From assembly GCA_001730095.1 (NCBI GenBank), contig MDLF01000041.1, forward strand, positions 46,631 through 110,630: a DNA stretch of 64,000 bases, given 5' to 3'. Shown in pieces: positions 32,755 to 41,651 of the stretch. A program made the translations under genes and the position numbers. Each line of letters begins with the position of its first letter. The stretch's first letter is position 1. The notes beneath the pieces were generated by a model that ran no database searches, was not told where the DNA came from, and worked only from the letters and a program-made list of their open reading frames with translations. Source of the stretch: Rhodobacteraceae bacterium (ex Bugula neritina AB1) (GTDB lineage Bacteria; Pseudomonadota; Alphaproteobacteria; Rhodobacterales; Rhodobacteraceae).

Positions 32755-34074
32755 TCAGACGCCCACCTGCGCCTCCAGCCGCGGATAGCGCAGGCCAAGG
32801 GTCACACCGCGGGCCAGGTTCAGAATCACCAGCGACGCCCACAGACCGTGGTTGCCAAAGGCCGGCACAAGAAGCAGCAGCGCTGCCAGATAGATGGCCA
32901 CCGATTGCAGCATCGCCCACCGCATATCCCGGGTCCAGGTGGCACCGATGTAGATGCCGTCAAACATATAGCTGGCCACACTGAGCACCGGCAAAACAGC
33001 AGCCCAGATCAGGAACACACGCCCCGCTTCGCGCACATCGGGCGAGGTCGACATCAGGTCAATCAGCCAGGGGCCACCAGCCGCAAAGGCGACCCCCAAG
33101 AGAACCGCACCACCGATGCCCCATTGCGATGTGATCACCGACGCACGGCGCAACCGTACGCGTTTCCCGGCGCCGACGGCTCCGCCCACCAGCGCCTCGG
33201 CAGAGAAGGCGAACCCGTCCAGCGCAAAGGCGGTGATCTCGACAAACTGCAAGAGGATCTGATTGGCGGCAAGGTTCACATCGCCGATCCCCGAGCCGAT
33301 GAACAGAAAGGTGGTGAAAGACCCGGTCAGCAGCACAGACCGCACCATGATGTCGCCGTTCACCTGCATCATCCGCCTGAGCCGCGCGCGGTCGAAAACC
33401 CGACCCCAATCCCGCCATTGATCACCGGTAAAGGCATCCCGGCACAGGTACAGCCCCAGAGCCAGTCCGCTCCATTCGGCAATCAGCGTGGCAATTGCAA
33501 CGCCCTCTACCCCCCAGCCGAGGCCCAGTACGAACCACAGGTCCAGAACGATGTTCAACCCATTCATCCAGACCTGCAGCAGAAACACACCGCGGGTGCG
33601 CTCCACCGCGATCAGCCAGCCGGTGACCGCATATAGCGCAATGGTGGCAGGCGCGCCCCAAATGCGGATCTGCAGGTAGTTTCGCGCCAGCCCCTCGACC
33701 TCGGCACTGGCAGGCGCCAGCGCAAAGGCCCCCCAGAACACGGCGCCCTGCGCGATAATGAACACACCTCCGGCAGCAAAGGCCAGCAGCAGTCCGCGCA
33801 TCAAAAGCGCACCTGTTTCCGCCCAATCCCCCGCCCCGCGTGCCTGCGCAGCGAGGCCGGTGGTGCCCATGCGCAGGAAACCAAAGACCCAATAGATCGT
33901 CGCCAGGATCACCGCGCCGATGCCAACGGCGCCAATCGGTGCAGCCGCGCCCATCTGGCCGACCACGCCGGTGTCGACGGCGCCCAGAATGGGGACCGTT
34001 GCATTTGACAGCACAATCGGCAAAGCGATCTTGAGCACCCGCTTGTGGGTGATATCCGTGTCCGCGCCTGTCAT
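32755..34074 (-). CDS. MATE family efflux transporter (DinF-like)
   Basis: Inner-membrane exporter of 439 residues with about twelve hydrophobic segments in the two-bundle MATE pattern. The start THKRVLKIALPIVLSNATVPILGAVDTGVVGQMG and the repeat-half segment MRSVLLTGSFTTFLFIGSGIGDVNLAANQILLQF are typical of the DinF branch. MATE proteins extrude cationic drugs or metabolites by sodium or proton antiport; substrate unknown. It is the last gene of a unit headed by two hotdog thioesterases, starting 4 bp after the second of them, which suggests co-expression and perhaps export of a product. Confidence 0.9.
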   Translation of the reverse strand: MTGADTDITHKRVLKIALPIVLSNATVPILGAVDTGVVGQMGAAAPIGAVGIGAVILATIYWVFGFLRMGTTGLAAQARGAGDWAETGALLMRGLLLAFAAGGVFIIAQGAVFWGAFALAPASAEVEGLARNYLQIRIWGAPATIALYAVTGWLIAVERTRGVFLLQVWMNGLNIVLDLWFVLGLGWGVEGVAIATLIAEWSGLALGLYLCRDAFTGDQWRDWGRVFDRARLRRMMQVNGDIMVRSVLLTGSFTTFLFIGSGIGDVNLAANQILLQFVEITAFALDGFAFSAEALVGGAVGAGKRVRLRRASVITSQWGIGGAVLLGVAFAAGGPWLIDLMSTSPDVREAGRVFLIWAAVLPVLSVASYMFDGIYIGATWTRDMRWAMLQSVAIYLAALLLLVPAFGNHGLWASLVILNLARGVTLGLRYPRLEAQVGV

Positions 34075-34078
34075 GTCC

Positions 34079-34597
34079 TCAGCCTTCGTCGTTCTGGTCC
34101 TGTGGCATCAGGAAATGACCGGTGGCCTGGGCAAACAGCTTGTCCTTGCGATCCTGCCAGGCCTCCACATGCACCGAGGCATAGCGGCGGCCCGACCGAT
34201 TCACCCGCGCCCGCGCATAGGCATCGCGCGGCAGGCCAGAGCGCAGGTAGTCGACGGTGAAATCAATGGTCTTGGGCTGGCGCGGCAGATTGCCCTTGGC
34301 CATTTCCGACGGGTCCAGATCACCGCTTTCGATGCGCTGCCACAGATGCGCCCAGTTGAGCGTGATCATCGCCGTGATCTCCAGAAAGGCCGCCGTCGCC
34401 CCGCCATGGATGGCCGGCAGGAAGGGATTGCCGATCAGCTTGTCGTCGAAATTCAGCACTGCCGTCAGCTCATCGCCGCGGCGGTCAAAGGTCACGTTCA
34501 AGAATCGGATATAAGGCACGGAACCCACCAGCGCCGACAGGGCCGCATCGCGGCGCTGCTTGACCACCTGTATGGGTTCGGGACGGGGGCGGCTCAA
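34079..34597 (-). CDS. PaaI-like hotdog-fold thioesterase (second of a tandem pair)
   Basis: Protein of 172 residues with a 4HBT/PaaI hotdog domain: [40 protein letters not shown] and [16 protein letters not shown]. The HGG turn is intact. Where PaaI has its catalytic Asp in the following helix, this protein has Glu (FLEITA). Such enzymes hydrolyse acyl- or aryl-CoA esters. The likely start is TTG at 34597, overlapping the stop of the preceding thioesterase gene (TTGA) and 6 nt behind GGAGGG; the first in-frame alternative is a GTG ten codons on. Substrate unknown. Confidence 0.82.
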   Translation of the reverse strand: MSRPRPEPIQVVKQRRDAALSALVGSVPYIRFLNVTFDRRGDELTAVLNFDDKLIGNPFLPAIHGGATAAFLEITAMITLNWAHLWQRIESGDLDPSEMAKGNLPRQPKTIDFTVDYLRSGLPRDAYARARVNRSGRRYASVHVEAWQDRKDKLFAQATGHFLMPQDQNDEG

Positions 34598-35016
34598 AAC
34601 GTGCCCTCCACGGTAAAGGCACCTGCGGCAGTGGCGACAGGGCGCTCTGTGTCCTCGTCCATGGCCACCGCTCGGACAAAGGCAACGCTGCGGGTGATCT
34701 GGTGGCAGGTGGCGCGGGTGGTGATCGCCTGTCCCGGCGTGGCTGGCCGCATGTAGTCGATCCGCAGGTCGATGGTGGCGGTGCCACCGGGCGCCGCAGG
34801 GTGCGCCATCACCGCCGCGCCGCAGCAGGTGTCCATCAACGCCGAGACCGCGCCGCCGTGGATCACCCCAGTGGCCGGATCCCCCACCAGTTTCGCGTCA
34901 TAGGCCATGCGGATTTCGGCAGAACCCTCGCCGATTTCCGTCAGTTTCATACCCAGCTGTTTGGCATGGGGGATGGCCTCGATGAACTGACGGGCGAACT
35001 CTGTCTTGTCGGCCAT
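34594..35016 (-). CDS. PaaI-like hotdog-fold thioesterase (first of a tandem pair)
   Basis: Protein of 140 residues with the classic PaaI features: [26 protein letters not shown], carrying HGG and the catalytic-type Asp, then [18 protein letters not shown]. The start is ATG at 35016 (MADKTEF) behind AAAGGAAAG; the longer open frame has no supporting signal. It hydrolyses acyl-CoA thioesters in the cytoplasm, probably clearing dead-end CoA esters. It is divergent from the first MerR gene (125 bp) and begins a unit of two thioesterases plus the MATE exporter, so the MerR protein may control it. Confidence 0.86.
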   Translation of the reverse strand: MADKTEFARQFIEAIPHAKQLGMKLTEIGEGSAEIRMAYDAKLVGDPATGVIHGGAVSALMDTCCGAAVMAHPAAPGGTATIDLRIDYMRPATPGQAITTRATCHQITRSVAFVRAVAMDEDTERPVATAAGAFTVEGTF

Positions 35017-35141
35017 GCGGCTTTCCTTTCGGATTGTCTGCCTCATCTTTGGACCCCGCACCGCCCAAGCGCAAGAGTGCCGCCGCAGGTGGTTGCCATG
35101 GTCGCTGCAAGTGCATAGGTTCCCGGCAAGGGAGAAGGTGG

Positions 35142-35510
35142 ATGGCCGACAACAGATTGTCATTCAAGGATATGTGCGCCGCGTTCGAGGTCACGCCGCG
35201 GACGTTGCGCTATTATGAATACATCGAATTGCTGCAGCCGGACCGCGAAGGGCGGTCCCGGTTTTATGGCGCACGTGAACGGGCGCGGATGAAGCTGATC
35301 CTGCGCGGACGCAAGTTTGGCTTCCAGTTGGAAGAGATCCGCCAATGGCTGCTGATCTACGAAAAAGAGGGCAACGACGCCCAGAACCATGCCTTTCTGG
35401 AGATGGCCGACCGTCAGCTGGTTGAGCTGGAAAAGCAGCGCGATCAGATCAACGAGGCCATCACCGAGCTGAGCGCGCTGCGCGAAAGCACCAAGGCGAT
35501 TCTGAAGTAG
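35142..35510 (+). CDS. MerR-family transcriptional regulator
   Basis: Regulator of 122 residues with the MerR N-terminal winged helix ([32 protein letters not shown]), a [20 protein letters not shown] helix and a long C-terminal dimerisation coiled coil (about 75-120). No metal-binding cysteines are present at the effector end, so it is not a MerR/CueR/SoxR type. ATG at 35142 follows GGGAGAAGG. It is clearly paralogous to the next gene at 35794. Relatives of this kind in proteobacteria control acyl-CoA catabolism. It is divergent from the thioesterase unit and may regulate it. Confidence 0.88.
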   Translation: MADNRLSFKDMCAAFEVTPRTLRYYEYIELLQPDREGRSRFYGARERARMKLILRGRKFGFQLEEIRQWLLIYEKEGNDAQNHAFLEMADRQLVELEKQRDQINEAITELSALRESTKAILK

Positions 35511-35537
35511 GCCGATTGCATCTTTGCAGAAATGTGC

Positions 35538-35567
35538 CCCCCGCCCCTCGTGGCGGGGGTTTCTGTT
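35538..35567 (+). terminator. terminator after the first MerR gene
   Basis: Stem CCCCCGCC / GGCGGGGG with a 6-nt loop, followed by TTTCTGTTT, 27 bp after the stop. Good rho-independent terminator; it separates the two MerR genes into different transcripts. Confidence 0.85.
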
Positions 35568-35648
35568 TATCTGGATCGCACCGGAATCGGCAGCACGCAG
35601 CACCCACCCCGGTGCACAAACAGCCTGCTGCTTTGCAGTCGCGCCATA

Positions 35649-35728
35649 ACGTTACGTCACTTTGCGTTCGTTTTGCGCGCCAGTAACACCTAAAAAAGTG
35701 ACGTAACGTACAACTTACGTAAACGTAA
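35649..35728. promoter_or_regulatory. operator region with ACGTAA repeats upstream of the second MerR gene
   Basis: A 15-bp perfect inverted repeat ACGTTACGTCACTTT (35649-35663) and AAAGTGACGTAACGT (35695-35709), 31 bp apart, is followed by a second dyad TTACGT-AA-ACGTAA (35715-35728). The half-site ACGTAA occurs repeatedly within 80 bp. The region lies 66-145 bp before the MerR start at 35794. From memory, LiuR-type MerR regulators of branched-chain and fatty acid use bind dyads of this kind, so autoregulation and control of the downstream beta-oxidation cluster is the likely role. Confidence 0.7.
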
Positions 35729-35793
35729 AGTCAGTCTTGATCGAGACCCCAACTGCACCCAGCTTGGCCCTGCACCAAGCCGTAAGAGTAACG

Positions 35794-36198
35794 ATGATGA
35801 CCGAAGATACCATGACCATCCGCGAGATGTGCGAGGCGTTTGATGTGACCCCCCGCACGCTGCGGTTCTATGAAGCCAAGGAACTGCTGTTCCCGATCCG
35901 CGACGGGCAGAAGCGGCTGTTCACCAAACGCGACCGCGCCCGGCTGAAGCTGATCCTGCGCGGCAAGCGGTTCGGGTTCAGCCTGGAGGAGATCCGCCAG
36001 CTGCTGGATCTGTATCATGTGGGCGACCAGCAGGTGACGCAGTACACCAAGACCTATGAGATCGCCAACGCGCGGCTTGCCGATATGGAACGCCAGCGCG
36101 AGGAGCTGACCGAGGCAATCGAAGACCTGAAAGACCAGCTGGCCTGGGGCGAAAAGGTGATCGCCTCGATGAAGGCCAAGCAGGCGGCAGCAGAATAG
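35794..36198 (+). CDS. MerR-family transcriptional regulator of the beta-oxidation cluster
   Basis: Regulator of 134 residues: MerR helix-turn-helix ([23 protein letters not shown]), the [23 protein letters not shown] helix and a long Glu/Lys-rich coiled coil to the C-terminus. It shares most of its N-terminal half with the MerR protein encoded 280 bp upstream. ATG at 35794 lies 5 nt behind AAGAG; ATGs at 35797 and 35812 are alternatives. It is the first gene before an acyl-CoA dehydrogenase (73 bp) and the rest of a fatty acid degradation cluster, with a strong set of inverted repeats in front. It is therefore the likely acyl-CoA-responsive regulator of this cluster; that is inference from position. 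Confidence 0.88.
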   Translation: MMTEDTMTIREMCEAFDVTPRTLRFYEAKELLFPIRDGQKRLFTKRDRARLKLILRGKRFGFSLEEIRQLLDLYHVGDQQVTQYTKTYEIANARLADMERQREELTEAIEDLKDQLAWGEKVIASMKAKQAAAE

Positions 36199-36271
36199 GC
36201 TGCCGCCCTGCCCCGACCCCGCCGGCCCGCCTGGCCCTGATCAAAGCAACAAGACCCTGAAGAGGACCGCC

Positions 36272-38053
36272 ATGCCTTCCTATCGAGCCCCCGCCAAAGA
36301 CGCCCAGTTCATTCTGCACGATGTGCTGAAGATTTCCGGCCAGGACATTCCCGGATACAGCGAGCTGGAGCCAGAATTCACCGGCGCGGTGCTGGACGAG
36401 GCCGGCAAGATCGCCAGCCAAGTGCTGCACCCGCTGAACACGGTGGGCGACCAGGAGGGCTGCCGCCTGGAAAACGGCGTGGTCTACACGCCGGCGGGGT
36501 TCAAGGAAGCTTTTGAACAGATGAAAGAAGGCGGCTGGACCGGGCTGGACATGCCCGAAGAGTTCGGCGGCCAGAACATGCCCTATGTGATGGGCACCGC
36601 AGTGGGCGAGTTCTTCTCTGCCGCCAACCAGGCTTTTACCATGTACCAGGGCCTGACCCATGGCGCAGCCTCTGCCATTCTGGCGCATGGCACCGAGGCG
36701 CAGAAGGCCACCTATCTGCCCAATATGATCAGCTGCCAGTGGACCGGCACCATGAACCTGACCGAGCCGCACTGCGGCACCGATCTGGGGCTGATGCGCA
36801 CCAAGGCAGAACCGCAGGATGACGGCAGCTACCGGATTTCGGGGCAGAAGATCTTTATCTCTGCCGGCGAACACGACATGGCCGAAAACATCGTGCATCT
36901 GGTGCTGGCCAAGATCCCCGGCGGCCCCGAAGGCATCAAGGGCGTCAGCCTGTTCATCGTGCCCAAATTCCTGGTGAAGGATGACGGCAGCCTGGGCGAA
37001 CGCAACGGCGTTGCCGTCGGCAAGATCGAAGAGAAAATGGGCATCCACGGCAATTCGACCTGCGTGATGAATTATGACGGCGCCACCGGGTATCTGCTGG
37101 GCGAGGAACACAAGGGCATGCGCGCCATGTTCACCATGATGAACGAGGCGCGTTTGGGTGTGGGCATGCAGGGGCTGGCACAGGCCGAGGCGGCCTATCA
37201 GAACGCGCTGGATTATGCCAAGGACCGGCTGCAGGGCCGCGATGTGACCGGCGCCAAGAACCCGGACGGCCCCGCCGATCCGCTGATCGTGCATCCGGAC
37301 ATCCGCCGCTCGCTGATGGACCAGAAAAGCTTTGCCGAGGGCGCGCGCGCCTTCCTGCTGTGGGGCGCCACCCTGATCGACCAGGCGCACCGCGGCGAAG
37401 ACAAGGACGCCGACGGGCTGATCTCGCTGATGACACCGGTGATCAAGGGCTTCCTGACCGATCAGGGCTATGACATGACGGTGCAGGCACAGCAGGTCTA
37501 TGGCGGCCATGGCTACATCGAGGAATGGGGCATGTCGCAATACACCCGCGACGCCCGCATCGCGATGATCTATGAGGGCGCCAACGGCGTGCAGGCGCTG
37601 GATCTGGTGGGCCGCAAGCTGGGCCAGCACGGCGGCAAATACGTGCTTGCCTTCTTTGACCAGGTGAAGACGTTCTGCCAGGAAAACAAAGATATTTCAG
37701 AGACTTTCACCAAGGACTTCATTGATCCTCTGAAAGCGGCCTCCAAGGATCTGCAGGCGGCTGGCATGTTCTTTATGCAAAACGGCATGAAGGATCCCAA
37801 CCATGCGCTGGCGGGCTCTTACGACTTCATGCATCTGTTCGGGCAGGTCTGCCTGGGGCTGATGTGGGCCAAGATGGGCAAGGCTGCGCAGGAAGCGCTT
37901 GACGCTGGGTCGCCTGACGCGGCCTTCTATGAGACGAAACTCGCAACCGGCCGATACTATATGGCACGGCGTCTGCCCGCGACCAAACTGCATCTTGCCC
38001 GTATCGAAAGCGGTGCAGATACAGTGATGGCGCTGGATGCAGAGGCCTTTTGA
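36272..38053 (+). CDS. acyl-CoA dehydrogenase of the long (about 595-residue) FadE/DmdC type
   Basis: FAD enzyme of 593 residues that introduces the 2,3 double bond in an acyl-CoA. Beyond the usual dehydrogenase domains it has an N-terminal extension ([19 protein letters not shown]) and a C-terminal extra domain after about 450, the layout shared by DmdC (3-methylmercaptopropionyl-CoA dehydrogenase) and related long enzymes. Visible motifs are [15 protein letters not shown] at the FAD site and [13 protein letters not shown] with the catalytic Glu435. Substrate could be fatty acyl-CoA or methylmercaptopropionyl-CoA; the neighbours thiolase and FadB favour fatty acids, while the acyl-CoA ligase at 47 kb leaves the other option open. 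RBS AGAGG 7 nt before ATG. Confidence 0.88.
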   Translation: MPSYRAPAKDAQFILHDVLKISGQDIPGYSELEPEFTGAVLDEAGKIASQVLHPLNTVGDQEGCRLENGVVYTPAGFKEAFEQMKEGGWTGLDMPEEFGGQNMPYVMGTAVGEFFSAANQAFTMYQGLTHGAASAILAHGTEAQKATYLPNMISCQWTGTMNLTEPHCGTDLGLMRTKAEPQDDGSYRISGQKIFISAGEHDMAENIVHLVLAKIPGGPEGIKGVSLFIVPKFLVKDDGSLGERNGVAVGKIEEKMGIHGNSTCVMNYDGATGYLLGEEHKGMRAMFTMMNEARLGVGMQGLAQAEAAYQNALDYAKDRLQGRDVTGAKNPDGPADPLIVHPDIRRSLMDQKSFAEGARAFLLWGATLIDQAHRGEDKDADGLISLMTPVIKGFLTDQGYDMTVQAQQVYGGHGYIEEWGMSQYTRDARIAMIYEGANGVQALDLVGRKLGQHGGKYVLAFFDQVKTFCQENKDISETFTKDFIDPLKAASKDLQAAGMFFMQNGMKDPNHALAGSYDFMHLFGQVCLGLMWAKMGKAAQEALDAGSPDAAFYETKLATGRYYMARRLPATKLHLARIESGADTVMALDAEAF

Positions 38054-38061
38054 TGCCTTGT

Positions 38062-38085
38062 GGCGCCCCTGTTCCAAGGGGCGCC
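38062..38085 (+). terminator. hairpin after the first acyl-CoA dehydrogenase gene
   Basis: Stem GGCGCCCC / GGGGCGCC with an 8-nt loop, 8 bp behind the stop codon. No T-run. It may attenuate or stabilise the message between the first dehydrogenase gene and the following small gene. Confidence 0.55.
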
Positions 38086-38129
38086 CTGCCCAGCCCCGGC
38101 CGGTGCTTTTGACAGCTTAAGGACCAGAT

Positions 38130-38342
38130 ATGCCGAAACGTTTCCGCCTGACCCGCCGCCTGCCGATCGCGATGACCGAGGACGGCTATCGCAGGCTCAA
38201 ACGTTTTGCCCAGGAGGCCGGGCTGGATGAGGGAGAAGCCCTGTCATTCCTGTTCGAGAATTTCGACAGCGTGACAGACCACGAGAACCTGAGCCACCGG
38301 CTGCGGCTGTTCAATGCCGAGCTCGAGGACCGCAAGAGATAG
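38130..38342 (+). CDS. small basic protein, ribbon-helix-helix-like
   Basis: Seventy residues: [20 protein letters not shown], then [25 protein letters not shown] and a polar helical tail ending in LEDRKR. The strand-then-two-helices pattern ([35 protein letters not shown]) resembles CopG/Arc ribbon-helix-helix proteins, but I do not recognise the family with certainty. The start is well supported by AAGGA in the leader, and base composition is like its neighbours. It lies between two acyl-CoA dehydrogenase genes, 28 bp before the second, so it is probably a conserved small member of the operon, perhaps a DNA-binding co-regulator. Confidence 0.7.
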   Translation: MPKRFRLTRRLPIAMTEDGYRRLKRFAQEAGLDEGEALSFLFENFDSVTDHENLSHRLRLFNAELEDRKR

Positions 38343-38370
38343 GCCGGAAGTAACCGCCAAGGGGAGAGAG

Positions 38371-39519
38371 ATGACCAGCACGCAGTCCGCATGGATGACA
38401 CAAGAGCACCAGATGCTTGCTGAAATGACGGCCCAGTTCATCACCAATGAATGGGCGCCGCGTTTTGAGACCTGGCGCAAGCAGGGCATGATGGAGCGCG
38501 AAACCTGGACCCAGGCCGGTGAACTTGGCCTGCTCTGCCCGTCGATCCCATCCGCATACGGCGGCGTCGGCGGCGATTTCGGCCATGAAGCCGTGATCCT
38601 GATGGAAGGCAGCCGCGCCAATCTGGCCAGCTGGGGCAACGGCATCCATTCCGGCATCGTCGCGCATTACATCCTCGCCTATGGCACAGAAGAGCAAAAG
38701 CAGCGCTGGCTGCCCAGGATGGTCAGCGGCGCACTGGTCGGCGCATTGGCGATGACCGAACCCTCCACCGGCTCGGATGTGCAGGCGATCAAGACCAAGG
38801 CAGTGCGCGACGGCAATGCTTACCGTCTGTCGGGCCAGAAAACCTTCATCACCAACGGCCAGCACGCCAATCTGATCCTGGTGGCGGCCAAGACCGACCC
38901 GGCACAGGGTGCCAAAGGCGTGTCGCTGGTAGCGGTCGAGACCGACGGTGCAGAAGGCTTTAGCCGCGGCCGCAACCTCGACAAAATCGGCTGTCACGCG
39001 GCGGATACCTCTGAATTGTTTTTCAGCGATGTCGAAATCCCGCCGGAAAACATTCTGGGCGGCACTGAAGGCCAAGGTTTCTACCAGATGATGCAGCAGC
39101 TGCCGCAAGAGCGTCTGATCATCGCCTGCGGCGCGGTCGGCGCCATGGAAGGCGCAGTGACGCGCACGATTACCTATTGCCAGGAACGCGAAGCCTTTGG
39201 CGGGCCGCTGATGCAGTTCCAGAACACCCGGTTCAAACTGGCCGAATGCCTGACCAAAACCAAAGTCGCGCGCGCGTTCCTGGACGAGTGCATCGCCGAA
39301 CACCTGCAGGGAAAACTGACCGTCGAGAAGGCCGCAATGGCGAAATACTGGATCACCGACACCCAAGGCGAAGTGCTAGACGAATGCCTGCAGCTGCACG
39401 GCGGCTATGGCTACATGCAGGACTACGCCGTGGGAGAAATGTGGGCCGACGCACGGGTACAGCGAATTTACGGCGGCACCAATGAAATCATGAAGGAGCT
39501 GATTGCACGGTCCCTGTAA
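38371..39519 (+). CDS. acyl-CoA dehydrogenase, long-chain/isovaleryl-type active site
   Basis: FAD-dependent dehydrogenase of 382 residues with the standard three-domain form: [20 protein letters not shown] at the FAD site, [18 protein letters not shown], and [13 protein letters not shown] plus [19 protein letters not shown] at the end. The catalytic base is not at the usual C-terminal site, where Gly368 stands (YGGTNE); instead Glu247 in LPQERLIIA matches the position used by long-chain and isovaleryl-CoA dehydrogenases. This suggests long or branched acyl-CoA substrates. The ATG at 38371 follows GGGGAGAGAG; the earlier open frame overlaps the small gene and is not used. Second gene of its kind in the cluster. 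Confidence 0.9.
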   Translation: MTSTQSAWMTQEHQMLAEMTAQFITNEWAPRFETWRKQGMMERETWTQAGELGLLCPSIPSAYGGVGGDFGHEAVILMEGSRANLASWGNGIHSGIVAHYILAYGTEEQKQRWLPRMVSGALVGALAMTEPSTGSDVQAIKTKAVRDGNAYRLSGQKTFITNGQHANLILVAAKTDPAQGAKGVSLVAVETDGAEGFSRGRNLDKIGCHAADTSELFFSDVEIPPENILGGTEGQGFYQMMQQLPQERLIIACGAVGAMEGAVTRTITYCQEREAFGGPLMQFQNTRFKLAECLTKTKVARAFLDECIAEHLQGKLTVEKAAMAKYWITDTQGEVLDECLQLHGGYGYMQDYAVGEMWADARVQRIYGGTNEIMKELIARSL

Positions 39520-39563
39520 GCGCAAGGACCGCGACGGCGTGCTGGAGGCGGATGATGGATTTT

Positions 39564-39586
39564 GAGTATTTTCAGAAAGATGAAGC
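39564..39586 (-). repeat. extragenic repeat copy (minus orientation)
   Basis: GAGTATTTTCAGAAAGATGAAGC; its reverse complement GCTTCATCTTTCTGAAAATACTC matches the window's extragenic repeat. It lies 45 bp behind the dehydrogenase stop and faces the copy at 39717. Confidence 0.55.
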
Positions 39587-39716
39587 ACGGGCAGTGTCCC
39601 TGCCCCAAAGCCTTGGCCAAATGGGCAGGGACGTCTTCACCTTTCACGGCCATCGGCTCTCCAGCCTGTACCGCAACGCGAGAATAGCAGGCAGCCCGCG
39701 GACGCGGGTTAACACT

Positions 39717-39769
39717 GCATCATCTTTCCAAAAATACTCCACGGGGGTGCGGGGGTGTGAAACCCCCGC
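39717..39769 (+). repeat. extragenic repeat copy followed by GC hairpin
   Basis: GCATCATCTTTCCAAAAATACTCC (39717-39740) is followed by the stem GCGGGGGT / ACCCCCGC with a GTGAA loop (39749-39769). Repeat plus GC hairpin is the same combination as at 45996-46059. It sits just before the GST gene. Confidence 0.6.
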
Positions 39770-39796
39770 GCTGCCGCCAGCAACAGGGAACAGAAT

Positions 39797-40429
39797 ATGA
39801 CCATGAAACTGCATTGTTTTGGTGAAAGCGGAAACTCCTACAAGGCCGCGCTGGCGCTGGAGCTGTCCGGGCTGGACTGGGAGCCGGTCTTTGTTGATTT
39901 CTTCGGCGGCGCCGCGCGCACGCCGGAGTTTCGCGACATCTCGGCCATGGCTGAAGCCCCTGTTCTGGTGGACGGCGATCTGACGCTCAGCCAGTCGGGG
40001 GCGATCCAGCAGTATATCACCGACAAGACCGGCAAGTTCGGCGGCGCTCCGGAAGATAAATACGAGGTGCTGCGCTGGGTTCTGTGGGACAATCACAAAA
40101 TGTCCAGCCAGGCCGGGATGACGCGGTTTCTGGCAAACTTCCTGCCGGAGCAGCACCGCTCGCAGGAGGTGATCAGCTTCATGCAAGGAAGGCTCAAAGC
40201 CGCCTATGCCACGCTGGAGCACCATCTGGAGGGCCGCGAGTGGATTGTTGGCGGCGCTCTGACCAATGCTGACATCAGCTGCTGCAGCTATCTCTACTAC
40301 CCCGAACCCTTTGGCTTTGACCGCAATGAATGGCCCAATATCGACGCCTGGCTGACCCGCATCAGCACACAGCCCGGCTGGAAACATCCCTATGACTTGA
40401 TGCCCGGCAACCCCTCGGACCGGGCCTGA
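39797..40429 (+). CDS. glutathione S-transferase family protein
   Basis: Protein of 210 residues with an N-terminal thioredoxin-like GST domain (LHCFGESGNSYKAALALELSGLDWEPVFVDF, then AEAPVLVDGDLTLSQSGAIQQYI with the cis-Pro and glutathione gamma-Glu-binding Gln-Ser) and a C-terminal helical domain ending in WPNIDAWLTRISTQPGWKHPYDLMPG. The Ser of ESGNSYK is the likely glutathione-activating residue. Cytoplasmic. Alternative ATG two codons on (39803). It is 10 bp before the thiolase gene, so it belongs to the fatty acid operon, where a detoxifying role toward reactive enoyl-CoA or thiol products is possible but unproven. Confidence 0.88.
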   Translation: MTMKLHCFGESGNSYKAALALELSGLDWEPVFVDFFGGAARTPEFRDISAMAEAPVLVDGDLTLSQSGAIQQYITDKTGKFGGAPEDKYEVLRWVLWDNHKMSSQAGMTRFLANFLPEQHRSQEVISFMQGRLKAAYATLEHHLEGREWIVGGALTNADISCCSYLYYPEPFGFDRNEWPNIDAWLTRISTQPGWKHPYDLMPGNPSDRA

Positions 40430-40439
40430 GGAGAGCACA

Positions 40440-41651
40440 ATGACAGACGCATATATCTATGACGCGCTGCGCACCCCGCGCGGCAAGGGGCGCAAGGATG
40501 GCTCCTTGCATGAGGTGACCTCAGTCCGGCTGTCCGCCCTGACGCTGAACGCGATCAAGGAGCGCAACAATCTGGTGGGCCATGCGGTTGAGGATGTGAT
40601 CTGGGGCAACGTGACCCAGGTGATGGAACAGGGCGGCTGCCTGGCGCGCTCTGCCGTGCTGGCCTCGGATCTGGATGAGCGCATACCGGGTCTGGCGATC
40701 AACCGTTTCTGCGCTTCTGGCATGGAGGCGGTGAACCTGGCGGCGAACCAGGTGAAGGGCGGCGCAGGCGATGCCTATATCGCTGGCGGAGTTGAGATGA
40801 TGGGTCGGGTGGCCATGGGTTCGGACGGTGCGGCAATTGCCGTGGACCCGAGCCTTGCGATGGAAACCTATTTCGTACCGCAAGGGATCTCGGCTGATAT
40901 CATCGCAACCGAATATGGCTTTACCCGCGAACAGGCGGATGCACTGGCGATGGAGAGCCAGCGCCGGGCTGCCAAGGCCTGGGAAGAGAACCGGTTCGAA
41001 AAATCCGTGATCACCGTGCGCGATCAGAACGGTCTGGCGATCCTGGGCAACGACGAATACATGCGCCCCGGCACTGACATGCAGGCGCTGGGGTCGCTGA
41101 ACCCGGCGTTTCAGATGATGGGCGAGCAGATGCCGGGCTTTGATAAGGTGGCGATGCTGAAATACCCGCATCTGGAGCGGATCAACCACATCCACCACGC
41201 GGGCAACTCCTCTGGCATTGTCGACGGTGCTGCGGCACTTTTGATTGGCAACAAGGCGTTTGGTGAACGCCATGGTCTGAAACCGCGGGCGCGGATCAAG
41301 GCCACCGCCAAGATCGGCACCGATCCGACCATCATGCTGACCGGCCCGGTGCCGGTGACCGAGAAGATCCTCGCAGACACCGGCATGAAAATCAGCGACC
41401 TGGACCTGTTCGAAGTGAACGAGGCCTTTGCATCCGTCGTGCTGCGGTTCCAGCAGGCGTTCGATGTGGACCCGGAGCTGGTGAACGTCAACGGCGGCTC
41501 GATCGCCATGGGCCACCCTTTGGGCGCCACTGGAGCGATCATCATCGGCACCCTCTTGGATGAGCTGGAGCGGCAGGACAAGGAAACCGGGCTGGCAACG
41601 CTCTGCATTGCATCGGGCATGGGTGCCGCCACCGTGATTGAGAGGGTGTGA
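40440..41651 (+). CDS. fadA: thiolase (acetyl-CoA C-acyltransferase), FadA type
   Basis: Cleaves 3-ketoacyl-CoA to acetyl-CoA and a shortened acyl-CoA, the last step of beta-oxidation. At 403 residues it is normal for the family, with the nucleophile Cys91 (INRFCASGMEAV), His359 (MGHPLGATGA) and the proton donor Cys389 (CIASGMG). The degradative rather than biosynthetic role is judged from the neighbours: FadB, acyl-CoA dehydrogenases and a MerR regulator. Its stop overlaps the start of the cupin gene (TGATG), and fadB follows, so GST-fadA-cupin-fadB are closely coupled. Confidence 0.92.
   Translation: MTDAYIYDALRTPRGKGRKDGSLHEVTSVRLSALTLNAIKERNNLVGHAVEDVIWGNVTQVMEQGGCLARSAVLASDLDERIPGLAINRFCASGMEAVNLAANQVKGGAGDAYIAGGVEMMGRVAMGSDGAAIAVDPSLAMETYFVPQGISADIIATEYGFTREQADALAMESQRRAAKAWEENRFEKSVITVRDQNGLAILGNDEYMRPGTDMQALGSLNPAFQMMGEQMPGFDKVAMLKYPHLERINHIHHAGNSSGIVDGAAALLIGNKAFGERHGLKPRARIKATAKIGTDPTIMLTGPVPVTEKILADTGMKISDLDLFEVNEAFASVVLRFQQAFDVDPELVNVNGGSIAMGHPLGATGAIIIGTLLDELERQDKETGLATLCIASGMGAATVIERV

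Noticed and set aside
35978..37630. A 550-codon open frame on the minus strand across the MerR2 and acyl-CoA dehydrogenase genes
   Set aside because: It is antisense to a clear dehydrogenase with intact motifs. Long antisense frames are expected from the high GC third-position bias; its translation is His/Gln/Arg-rich low-complexity with no recognisable domain.
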